Source: Planctomycetota bacterium
Lineage (GTDB): Bacteria; Planctomycetota; Phycisphaerae; UBA1845
Direction: 5' to 3'
Length of the DNA: 44,572 bases
Assembly (NCBI GenBank): GCA_024275565.1
Contig: JAJRYY010000194.1
Span: 1-44,572, forward strand
Below, in pieces: positions 8,362 to 16,174 of the stretch. A model generated the notes under the pieces. The model saw only the letters and a program-made list of their open reading frames with translations, was not told where the DNA came from and ran no database searches. Both the position numbers and the translations under genes were made by a program. How positions within the stretch are numbered: the first letter of the stretch is position 1; every line of letters starts with the position of its first letter.

Positions 8362-9105
8362 TTATTGGGACACACTGGGCGGGGATGTACGCATCCAGGT
8401 CGAAGCGACAGCGACGATGAATGCCAGAACCATGGCACTCAACGAAGTGTTTGTCGGGACGGGTGGGGCGATCGTGTCCTGGCATTGGCCTATGCAGAAT
8501 GTGGCTGATTGGAAATCGATGTCGCCCGGAGGGACGTTGCTGAGTTGGCCAAGCAGGGTGACATCGGCGAAGAGATTGTTGGCGTCAGAGAGTGCAATCG
8601 TGATAGGGACGCCGGAAGCGTTCGCAGGAGCGTCAGGATTCGGTGTCATGGGGATGCGTTCGACGAGAACCCATTCGTTGATACCGAGCGCCTCGTCCGG
8701 AGGAGCAGGCTGACATCCTCCGATTTCGTCATAGTGACCCGCCGCAGCGTCGATCGTCGGATCGACCGCATTGATCGGCAGAAGTGGGCTGTCGATCGGC
8801 TGATCGGGATCGACGAAGCCAGGGCGATCGACGTCGATATCGGCGTAGACGCATGCAAGCCCTTCCAGTGGTGGATTGGCGTTGGTAGCCCATATTTCCA
8901 GTTGAAACGTCGCATCGGGCGGTACACTCTCGACCGATTCGGGTGGATTGGGTCCGGGATGATGCATCTCGGATTCTGGGGTTGGCGACAGGCGAATGAC
9001 TGGTGCGATCTGCACAACTTGTGCGCTGGCTGCCGCAGTGATCGCCAGCGTGATACCTGCGACCCATGCGAACCCCCACTGGACGTGATGTTGGATATTG
9101 CACAT
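8362..9105 (-). CDS. Secreted protein with VPT-type C-terminal anchor
   Basis: Unrecognised exported protein of 247 residues. It has an N-terminal signal peptide (hydrophobic GFAWVAGITLAITAAASA, cleavage near ASA-QVV). The body is Pro/Asp-rich and probably beta-rich, with no domain I can name. The C-terminus is tripartite, VPTNTSLSAM, then a hydrophobic helix, then Arg, which resembles the IPTL-CTERM / VPTVSEWG family of sorting signals common in planctomycetes, though the tryptophan is replaced. Its 3' end almost meets the convergent cardiolipin synthase stop (6 bp apart). A minus-strand terminator lies between it and the dockerin gene upstream, so it is probably transcribed on its own. Confidence 0.7.
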   Translation of the reverse strand: MCNIQHHVQWGFAWVAGITLAITAAASAQVVQIAPVIRLSPTPESEMHHPGPNPPESVESVPPDATFQLEIWATNANPPLEGLACVYADIDVDRPGFVDPDQPIDSPLLPINAVDPTIDAAAGHYDEIGGCQPAPPDEALGINEWVLVERIPMTPNPDAPANASGVPITIALSDANNLFADVTLLGQLSNVPPGDIDFQSATFCIGQCQDTIAPPVPTNTSLSAMVLAFIVAVASTWMRTSPPSVSQ

Positions 9106-9212
9106 TCTTTTGCCTTATTTCCCCATGAGACGCGGATTTTCACGTCCTCGCCATATTGTAGCAGAAATGGTGCTGAAACAGCTCGTTCCGTGGAAAAACA
9201 GGTCATGCTATG

Positions 9213-9249
9213 AAAAAAGCCCCACCGCCGATAAAAGCGATGGGGCTTT
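9213..9249 (-). terminator. Rho-independent terminator after the dockerin gene
   Basis: On the minus strand, AAAGCCCCA with a further CGC pairs with TGGGGCTTT (9-bp stem, one mismatch, 3 more pairs, short loop). It is followed by a run of six T (plus-strand A run at 9213-9218). It lies about 90 bp past the stop at 9337. Confidence 0.8.
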
Positions 9250-9336
9250 GAAGTGGTACTTGAATTTGTCCTGGCAGCCTTCAGCGACAGCCAGCCATGA
9301 CACCCGCGTGACGCGAACGTTATATTGCGACGCGCC

Positions 9337-12252
9337 TTATGGCTGATCGTTGTTGAGCTGATTGCCCTGCCACGCCTGGGTCGCAGAACCCGCGCCCGTC
9401 CAGAGTTGCCTCCATCGGAGTAGGTCGAGCGCCTGGATGTTGCCATTGCGGTCGATGTCAAATCGATCGGTAAGGACACCCTGCTCGGGATCGGCAATGG
9501 CACCGGTGAGCGCCTGCCTCATGCGAAGCAGATCGAGCGGTTGCACGCGACCGTTTTGATCGACATCTGCCGGCAACGCTGCGATGCTGACGCTGTTGTC
9601 ATCGACGATTGGGTTGCCAGCCAGGTCTTCCACATTGGCGGTGACAGTCGTCCACTCCTGCAATGTAATGATCCGGTCGAAAATTACAGTGACGCTTTGA
9701 TTGTCCTCGGTTTCAATGCCTGTGATGTTTGGCGCTGCACCACCACCGGTCTGATCTACTGAAAAGGCCGACATTGAAAGTGTCTCGCTGCCGATGTCGG
9801 TTACAGGTTCTGAGAACACAAGCGTGACGCGATCAAGCCCAAGGTTGTGATCGTCCCCGTTGTTGCTTTCCCTGCGTGAATCGACGTATCCGGAGAATGC
9901 CTGAGTGCTGAAGGCTGTGTCCGGGGGTGCCTGCGGAAGGAACGGTTGAATCGTGTCTTCGCAGAGAATTACATTGACACTGAAATTGTCGATTCCTGAC
10001 TCGGTGAGAGAGTTATTGGGATTGTCGCTGACGACGAAGCGAACCTGGACGGTGGCTGTGGGGTCAACGAAATCACTGGCGAGGAAGCTGTGGTTTTCCC
10101 AGCTGCTGTTGGTGCCCATCGTGCTGCTGACTTCGACCCAATCTGTACCGTTGCTGGTTATTTCGGTGACGAGTGAGTCGATATCACCACCGCCAACCGG
10201 GTTGGAGAAGTGCCATCTCGCATAGCTGATGACAGCATCGCCAGCTGAGAGGTCGATGACAGGGGAGGTCAGGGTCGTGGGACCACCGTCAACATCGGAG
10301 GCTCCTACTCCGCCGCCAATATGTTGCTGAGTGATGTAGCACATGGTGTCAGCACCGTCGCCCGCGTCGTCTTCAGGCTGGGCCATGTTGCCACCCGTCT
10401 GCGTACCGACAGGGTTGACGCGTTGCCAGTCACCAGCCGTCAGGTCCTCAAAGTCAACAGTCCATTCGGGCGTATTTTCCTCAAATCGTTCATCGAGGAC
10501 TGTGTTAATGCCGAAAGCCGACAATACGCTGTATGTGTTCGTCGGCGCACCCGGCGGACTGACAAACTCCGCTCCACCAGTTGCGGTGATGGAGATGTAG
10601 AACTGTATGAACGAAGCGCAGTCGGCTTCTGGAAGGTTTACGACGAATCCGTCCTCCAGTTCTGCCAGGTCAGTTTCAACAAAGGCTTCGCCATTCACTG
10701 AGACGAACTGGCTGGCTGAGACGATGGCAGTATTCACAGCAAAGAGGTCCACCGGTATCTGAGTTGCCGTATCGGGTAGAACACTGTCCGGAATGCCGTC
10801 AGGGAAGTCGAAGTTGACGGCTGCGGGTTGCACATTGACCCAGACGCGTGTGGCGTTTCGTGTCCCAATGACCATATCTGGGAATCCGTCACCGGAGAAG
10901 TCAAAAATGGCGGCGTCATGCGTGTCCTGCGGCGTCCATGGGCGTGCCGAATGAAGTTCCCTGATCGTGGGGATCGGTCCGTCACCGAGATTTCGGTAAA
11001 TGTGAGCGCGACCACCACTATCGATATCGACATCGAAATCGCATATATAAATGTCTGTATTTCCGTCCTGATCGAAGTCCGCGCCCAGGTTGTTCCCGCC
11101 GAAGTTGTTATCCGTACCACCATCAGAGAGTAACTGTCGTGTCGCATAGTTGACCGTGCCGTCAGGGTTGAGGCCTGTGCTGATCATGTAGGCATCCCGC
11201 CCGTCGTCCGTGACGATGATGTCAGGAAATTCATCGTCATTGAGGAACGCGACGTTCACATGGTAGGGCAAGCTGGTGTATACGGCGTCGTAGGTTTCAA
11301 AGTGACCGGGGTTGTCGGGGTTGTTGTAGGCGGTCCCGATATACTGCGGTGCGAGCAAGGCTGAGTCTTTGACGATGTCGTTGAAGCCGTCATTGTTCAT
11401 ATCGGCGATGACATTGGCCATACCGAATGCGGAGTTTCGGAACGGAAAGTTCTGACTCACCACGGTGATGCTTCCAGAGAAGCGACTGTCGGTTTCTTCG
11501 GTGAAATTTCCGCTGCCATCGTTAATCAAAAGGATGTCATCGACATCGACGCCGAAGGGGGGTGGAGGCACTGAGGGTTGGTCGTAATCTGTAAAGTAGA
11601 GGTCCATGTCGCCATCGTTGTCAATGTCGCCGGCTGAGACAGCGCAGAGACGCGGTGCGTAAGCGGTGCCATCGGGTAATTCAGCGATGAGCGGAAAACG
11701 ATCATTTTCAAAACGGAATCCCTGCCAGACGCCGCCAACCTCACCGAGATTGATGTAAATACGCGGATGAGAGATATGCTTTGGTTGACCGTCCGAGAGC
11801 GTGGTCGCAGTGATAATGTCCAACCATCCGTCGCCGTTGACATCTGCCAGCGCAACGTCGCGGTCGTTGGTTGGTGTGTTGAAACCCTGGTCGCCCGCGA
11901 CCGTACTCTGCGTGACGAATTCGTCCGTCCGATCAACAAACACACCGTCAACGCTTCGACCATCGGCGATACCCTCATTGATCAGAAGGATGTTGACGCG
12001 CCGACCTGTCGTGGTGAGTGTTTGCTTGCGCATGACAACGATGTCAATGTCTCCGTCCTGATCGACGTCGCCCCAGGCGTAATCCACCTCGTCGGGGTCG
12101 TTGGCACCGACGCCAGGATCAGCAATAAGACGTGTGGACGTCTGATCTACAAATTCGACCCAGTCGCTACCACCAGCCAGGGCGGGTGTAGCGATCGCGA
12201 GAACAGTCAGAAGTGTGCATCGTCGCAGAAAACCTATATGCGGCTGGCGCAT
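9337..12252 (-). CDS. Secreted VCBS/FG-GAP protein with jelly-roll and dockerin-like domains
   Basis: Large exported protein, 971 residues, with signal peptide (FLRRCTLLTVLAIATPALAGG). Residues about 30-500 carry repeated FG-GAP/VCBS calcium loops (DVDQDGDIDI, DVNGDGWLDI, DIDNDGDMDL, DFDQDGNTDI), typical of a beta-propeller. A MAM/choice-of-anchor-like jelly roll follows (LDERFEENTPEW to SGIDNFSVN), then an Ig-like bacterial domain (DRVTLVFSEPV). The C-terminal dockerin-like pair is DVDQNGRVQPLDLLRMR and DIDRNGNIQALDLLRWR, two EF-hand-like calcium loops. GGAGG sits 9 nt before ATG 12252; GTG 12255 is equally possible. A terminator follows, and a 648-bp leader with 13-bp repeats precedes. Function is likely surface binding or adhesion, inferred only. 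Confidence 0.85.
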   Translation of the reverse strand: MRQPHIGFLRRCTLLTVLAIATPALAGGSDWVEFVDQTSTRLIADPGVGANDPDEVDYAWGDVDQDGDIDIVVMRKQTLTTTGRRVNILLINEGIADGRSVDGVFVDRTDEFVTQSTVAGDQGFNTPTNDRDVALADVNGDGWLDIITATTLSDGQPKHISHPRIYINLGEVGGVWQGFRFENDRFPLIAELPDGTAYAPRLCAVSAGDIDNDGDMDLYFTDYDQPSVPPPPFGVDVDDILLINDGSGNFTEETDSRFSGSITVVSQNFPFRNSAFGMANVIADMNNDGFNDIVKDSALLAPQYIGTAYNNPDNPGHFETYDAVYTSLPYHVNVAFLNDDEFPDIIVTDDGRDAYMISTGLNPDGTVNYATRQLLSDGGTDNNFGGNNLGADFDQDGNTDIYICDFDVDIDSGGRAHIYRNLGDGPIPTIRELHSARPWTPQDTHDAAIFDFSGDGFPDMVIGTRNATRVWVNVQPAAVNFDFPDGIPDSVLPDTATQIPVDLFAVNTAIVSASQFVSVNGEAFVETDLAELEDGFVVNLPEADCASFIQFYISITATGGAEFVSPPGAPTNTYSVLSAFGINTVLDERFEENTPEWTVDFEDLTAGDWQRVNPVGTQTGGNMAQPEDDAGDGADTMCYITQQHIGGGVGASDVDGGPTTLTSPVIDLSAGDAVISYARWHFSNPVGGGDIDSLVTEITSNGTDWVEVSSTMGTNSSWENHSFLASDFVDPTATVQVRFVVSDNPNNSLTESGIDNFSVNVILCEDTIQPFLPQAPPDTAFSTQAFSGYVDSRRESNNGDDHNLGLDRVTLVFSEPVTDIGSETLSMSAFSVDQTGGGAAPNITGIETEDNQSVTVIFDRIITLQEWTTVTANVEDLAGNPIVDDNSVSIAALPADVDQNGRVQPLDLLRMRQALTGAIADPEQGVLTDRFDIDRNGNIQALDLLRWRQLWTGAGSATQAWQGNQLNNDQP

Positions 12253-12900
12253 CACATTGTTCCTCCATGAGAACCCAAAAGTATTAGTGAACAGGATATC
12301 CAACAGAACCAGACGCATCCAAACGCAGAGGAAGAGGTGGCCGGGTTCAATATCACCTTATCAAATTAAATTGCGAGTAAAACCTGCGATCACAGCAGTT
12401 ACTCGCAACGACAGCTACCACACGCCGATACGGGCAGTTGATGCGGACATGGCTGAGACGTACCTCGCTTCGGTCCGCCGCCAAGGGCCGCTCTGCGCGG
12501 CAAAGATGGCGCTGATGATTGGCACTGACCTGAATGTGCTGCAGGATGTCGTCAACACGCGTCGCCAACACATGCGGTCAACACGCGTCGTCAACACCTG
12601 TCGTCAACACATGTTCATCCACGCAACGTCCGCATGAAACATGCACCCGCAAGCACATCAAGCCTCTCAGAGTATTGGTTGAGGTCCGTAATCGCAAGGA
12701 ATTACTGAACAAATACCACATTTTGAACGGAAAGTCCTTGTGTCATGGAATATTTTCAGTGAGGCATGACAGGGCGACCAGTAGCAGCGTATCGGAACAC
12801 CATTCGGGGCGAATCGCCGATGACCAGGCCAGCGCCCAGTACCCGCACATACCCGAACCGTTTCGCCAGTCTTGAGGACACAGAGATGGCGTGCCATATC
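12253..12900. other. 648-bp gene-free stretch upstream of the dockerin gene
   Basis: No convincing gene on either strand; the open frames here have no start signal or protein-like composition. It carries five 13-bp direct repeats (12546-12610). It must contain the promoter of the minus-strand dockerin gene, but no clear -35/-10 pair stands out. An AT-rich patch near 12355-12375 is the likeliest promoter site. Confidence 0.6.
12546..12610 (-). repeat. Five 13-bp iteron-like direct repeats
   Basis: Exact 13-bp periodicity over five adjacent copies (starts 12546, 12559, 12572, 12585, 12598). The plus-strand consensus is NNGTCGTCAACAC, that is GTGTTGACGAC on the strand of the downstream gene. 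The CAACAC core is invariant and the other positions vary slightly. Spacing and lack of spacers exclude CRISPR. The array could be a regulator-binding array or a slippage product. Confidence 0.8.
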
Positions 12901-14139
12901 TTACCGCGTGCGTTTTTGCCGTTGCTTCCAGAGTCGGGCGAAATGCTGGGCTTCCTTGCGGTGTCCACGGTCCAGGAGATCTTTGGCTAGACCGCGAAAA
13001 TTGCGCTTCATCCCATAATACCATCGTCCGGGGAACGGGCTGCGATCGTGATGCTGCTCCGGATGTTGACCATAGGTTGCTGCATCGGCGAGAAGCTGTT
13101 TTGTCGAGACAGGCCCCAGATAGATGATCTGAATCTGGCCGTTTTTATCAACAAGCAGGCTCGTCGGCAGCGCCATTTTGCCCGGCTTGTTGAGGACGTG
13201 TCCGATAAGTGCGTCGAGGACGTCGAGCGTAGCTTTGTCGATGGTTTCAAACGCGAAATCTGTCGCCTCACCTGGGGACGCATCCTTTGTGGCGAAGGGG
13301 AGTATTTTGCTCTTAAACAAACGCCGGGCAGCCGTGTGATCTTCGGGTTTATCCACGGAGCGCAGCACGAGGCTGAGATTGGCTGCGTTGAATTGCCCGG
13401 CATGCTTGGCGAATTCGGTCAATTCCGCCACGCACGGTGCGCACCAGTGTGCCCAGAGGTTAATCAGACGCGGGCGATCATCGGACGGTGCAGCCGGCTG
13501 AAGTTTCTCAAGCAGGCTTGACGAAAGCGGAAGCGGTACGCGGAGTACCACGCGCGTCGCGGACGGCGTTTTGACGTCCGGTGCGGGGGCTGCTTTGATC
13601 GTTATGTTTCGTGGCGCGACGGTTGCGAATTCCGAAGCACCCTGCGTGAGCTTGTATCGGCGATCGACTTCCGGACCGTCCAGCGTCTGCGTCTCAGCAC
13701 CAGGCCAGCGCACCACAATCTTGTCGATCCTGTCTGCCGTTCCAAGCCCGAAGTGCATCCACTTCGAGGATTGTGCCATGTATCCGTCGCCCGCACGAAG
13801 CTCACGGACGAGTCGTTTCCCACCGGCAAAAATCTCCACCCGGGCACCGATCGCGTCGTGGTTGCACGTCTTACCTCGCAATTTCAACGCGACCCAATGA
13901 TGACCGGAAGCGTCATCGTTACGCATGAACCGAAGCTGCGGTCCTGTACGATTCCGCAACCAGAGATCGAGATCGCCATCGCCATCCCAGTCCGTCACCG
14001 CCAACGCTCGTCCGTCATCAAGAAAATCCAGTTGCGCGACGGCAGAGATGTCAACAAATGTATTATCCTGGAGATTCAGGAATGCACAGTGTCGCTCCCG
14101 CCCGGACCACGATGCTCCAGTGTTCATAAGCTGCGTCAT
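12901..14139 (-). CDS. ASPIC/UnbV plus thioredoxin-like region (3' part of an interrupted gene)
   Basis: Read from ATG 14139 this gives 412 residues with no signal peptide. It begins inside an FG-GAP/ASPIC domain (DWDGDGDLDLWLRNR, then IGARVEIFAGGK and WMHFGLGTADRIDKIVVRWPG, the ASPIC core). A thioredoxin/TlpA-like domain follows with WCAPC in LINLWAHWCAPCVAEL, and a basic tail ends it. The frame is open upstream of 14139 for 29 more codons (SFFWRRVASESP, then NGWAAM) to a single TGA. Beyond that, the 14227-16044 ORF continues in the same frame. The ATG is therefore probably internal and this is the C-terminal part of one 1047-residue secreted protein. See the TGA/SECIS entry. WCAPC suggests thiol-disulfide redox activity in the periplasm or at the surface. 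Confidence 0.75.
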   Translation of the reverse strand: MTQLMNTGASWSGRERHCAFLNLQDNTFVDISAVAQLDFLDDGRALAVTDWDGDGDLDLWLRNRTGPQLRFMRNDDASGHHWVALKLRGKTCNHDAIGARVEIFAGGKRLVRELRAGDGYMAQSSKWMHFGLGTADRIDKIVVRWPGAETQTLDGPEVDRRYKLTQGASEFATVAPRNITIKAAPAPDVKTPSATRVVLRVPLPLSSSLLEKLQPAAPSDDRPRLINLWAHWCAPCVAELTEFAKHAGQFNAANLSLVLRSVDKPEDHTAARRLFKSKILPFATKDASPGEATDFAFETIDKATLDVLDALIGHVLNKPGKMALPTSLLVDKNGQIQIIYLGPVSTKQLLADAATYGQHPEQHHDRSPFPGRWYYGMKRNFRGLAKDLLDRGHRKEAQHFARLWKQRQKRTR

Positions 14140-14181
14140 CGCCGCCCAACCGTTGACGTAGCTGGTTTCCTCATTTTCGCT

Positions 14182-14229
14182 ATCGCCGACCGGCGATTCC
14201 GACGCAACGCGTCGCCAGAAGAAACTTCA
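14182..14229 (-). promoter_or_regulatory. In-frame TGA with SECIS-like stem-loops (candidate selenocysteine codon)
   Basis: TGA at 14229-14227 separates two ORFs in the same frame; read through, it is codon 606 of 1047 in the context NARKDDL-U-SFFWRRV. Directly 3' on the minus strand is a stem-loop, CGACGC-GTT-GCGTCG (14214-14200), with a lower TTC/GAA stem across a TGG bulge. Its loop starts with G at +19 from the TGA. A second perfect 6-bp hairpin, ATCGCC-GGTC-GGCGAT (14197-14182), has a GGUC loop at +36 to +39. Known bacterial SECIS elements lie just after UGA, with an early loop G about 16-37 nt away, and the E. coli fdhF element has a GGUC loop. Assignment as Sec is inference; sel genes are not in the window. 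Confidence 0.6.
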
Positions 14230-16044
14230 CAAATCGTCCTTTCGAGCATTCGTCAGAAACCCGTTCGGAGCGATGATGTCGTCGTATGCATCGTTGTTAA
14301 TATCAATCGTCTTCGCACCCCAGCTCCACCGCCCCATACGGATGCCGGCGACCTCACCAATGTCCTCAAACGTCCCATCGTCATTGTTACGGAACAACGC
14401 ATTCCCCAAGGTATGATGCTGCAATTCCTTGCGAATACCCTCGCCAGCCGACGCTTTGAACCGCGTCTGATAGGCTATCCGCTGACCCGCAGACGAGAAC
14501 ATGTTCGCAACATGCAGATCGAGATCGCCGTCCAGATCGATGTCAGACCACGCCACGCCCATCCCAGCCGCCTGATCCTCCACGCCCGCCTCCGGAGCGA
14601 TATCCACAAACGTACCGCCATCGTTGCGATACAGATTGTTGCGCCCAAAATCATTGGCAACATAAAGATCGAGATCACCATCGTTGTCGAAATCGCTCCA
14701 CGAGGCAGCCAGGCTGAACCGAGAGTTGTTCACATGCAGACCCACCTCACGCGTGACATCCTTGAACCCCGCAGCCCCATCATTTCTCAGCAGATGGTTC
14801 GGAGGTCCATTGTTCGCATCGTGAAACGGCATCGGGATCGACAGCCCGTATTGCTGCTTGACATACCGACAACCGTAGATGTCCAGGTCGCCATCGTTGT
14901 CATAATCTGCGGCTGATAGCGAATAAAACGCAGCATCCGTCCCTGCCCGCAGCTTCCTGAACGGTGTGAACACGCCCTTGCCATCGTTTTGGCAATAGAC
15001 AATCGTCGGACCCATCGCAAGCAGCAAATCCTGATCGTCATCGTTATCAATATCCACAAGCAGCACACCCTTCGTCGGGTCCAGCCACGGCATGCCCGCG
15101 TCATAAGCGGTATCACGAGTACTCCCGTCAGGCTGCTGGATATAAAGGCGATTGGGAAGCCCATTGCCGGCAGCCACATACACATCATCGAGATCATCGT
15201 TATTCACATCGCCCACTGCGACACCTTCATGCCCGAGGAAATTCAGCTCACCAACAGCATCGACTCGGCCATACCAGTACTCACCACCGAGCGCCATCTG
15301 AGCCTTCCACGTTTCGTCTGGCGGAATGACTGATGCAGTGCAATCGGTGAAGAGCGCACCTGCTGTCGTAATCTCCTCGAAACGCTGAAGACGGATGCTC
15401 TGAATCAGCGGGTGATCGGGGTCATGACCAGGTCGCCACGAGACCAGCCACGTCGCATTCTGCTGAATCCCGGACGGTGACGATCCACCGTCATTCACAT
15501 TGGCATACACCTGGTACAGAACGGACGTATCATAATACCCCTCAGTCTCGCCCGGATGAACACTGGTGATCTTAAACGCGAAACGAAGATTCCTGGGTTT
15601 GTTAAGTGGTGCGATCAATTCTTTCAGCGCGATGATTGGCGGCTGCGTCGGTCTGCTTGCATCCGGGACGCTCGTCCGCCGCACGCCTGGATTGGCCTCG
15701 TGGGCAATATCGAGAACCTTGGGGCGGAGGCGATGCAGTTTTGCATCTGCAGCAAAGAACGGTGTTACGCCCTGACTCAGGTCAGCCCCTTTTTCAAGAT
15801 GTTTCGCGAGTGCTTTCCCAAGGTCTTTCATCTGATGCTTGGCGTGGGAATGGTCGATCTCCGTCTGCCAGTCGTCAGCTTTGGGATTGCTTTTTTCCAT
15901 CAGCTCATCAATCTGAGCGCGTCGATCCGCCGCAGATTGTGCAAAAGCAGTCGTCGCCGAGCATAGCACGCATAAACTGAGAATGCATAAACTGAGAATG
16001 CCTAAACTGAGAATGTCTGTGTATCGCAAGGTTGTGTCCCTCAT
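14227..16044 (-). CDS. Secreted FG-GAP protein, N-terminal part of ASPIC/UnbV-thioredoxin gene
   Basis: This ORF of 605 codons ends at the TGA discussed separately. ATG 16044 is preceded by AGGAG (16054-16050); an in-frame TTG at 16062 is less likely. The signal peptide is MRDTTLRYTD followed by a hydrophobic repeat of ILSLG/ILSLC units and cleavage near AFA-QSA. A helical, charged region follows to about 130. FG-GAP calcium loops are dense from about 270 (DVNNDDLDDVYVA, DIDNDDDQDLLLA, DYDNDGDLDIYG, DFDNDGDLDLYVA, DIDLDGDLDLHVA, DINNDAYDDIIAP). The protein stops in NGFLTNARKDDL, in the middle of a propeller that resumes in the downstream ORF (DWDGDGDLDLWL). Truncation there would remove a blade, the ASPIC domain and the redox domain, so readthrough or decoding of TGA is the more natural reading. 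Confidence 0.82.
   Translation of the reverse strand: MRDTTLRYTDILSLGILSLCILSLCVLCSATTAFAQSAADRRAQIDELMEKSNPKADDWQTEIDHSHAKHQMKDLGKALAKHLEKGADLSQGVTPFFAADAKLHRLRPKVLDIAHEANPGVRRTSVPDASRPTQPPIIALKELIAPLNKPRNLRFAFKITSVHPGETEGYYDTSVLYQVYANVNDGGSSPSGIQQNATWLVSWRPGHDPDHPLIQSIRLQRFEEITTAGALFTDCTASVIPPDETWKAQMALGGEYWYGRVDAVGELNFLGHEGVAVGDVNNDDLDDVYVAAGNGLPNRLYIQQPDGSTRDTAYDAGMPWLDPTKGVLLVDIDNDDDQDLLLAMGPTIVYCQNDGKGVFTPFRKLRAGTDAAFYSLSAADYDNDGDLDIYGCRYVKQQYGLSIPMPFHDANNGPPNHLLRNDGAAGFKDVTREVGLHVNNSRFSLAASWSDFDNDGDLDLYVANDFGRNNLYRNDGGTFVDIAPEAGVEDQAAGMGVAWSDIDLDGDLDLHVANMFSSAGQRIAYQTRFKASAGEGIRKELQHHTLGNALFRNNDDGTFEDIGEVAGIRMGRWSWGAKTIDINNDAYDDIIAPNGFLTNARKDDL
15971..16015 (-). repeat. 15-bp x3 tandem repeat forming a signal-peptide core
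   Basis: Three 15-bp units (15971-15985, 15986-16000, 16001-16015), the last with one change, encode the repeated pentapeptide ILSL(G/C) in the hydrophobic core of the signal peptide. The unit is a multiple of three, so the frame is kept. Confidence 0.9.
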
Positions 16045-16174
16045 CGCTGCTCCTGAATCCAAGCCTTACCAGCCTCGAACCAGTTGTCGGCAACCCCGGC
16101 AAAAAAGTCAAGGCCCGCACCACCTGGGCGTCGTGAGTGTGCATGACAGTATTCTCGACAACACACCCAGGCTC

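Noticed and set aside
12546-12610. CRISPR array
   Set aside because: Units are contiguous with a 13-bp period and no spacers, and there are no cas genes.
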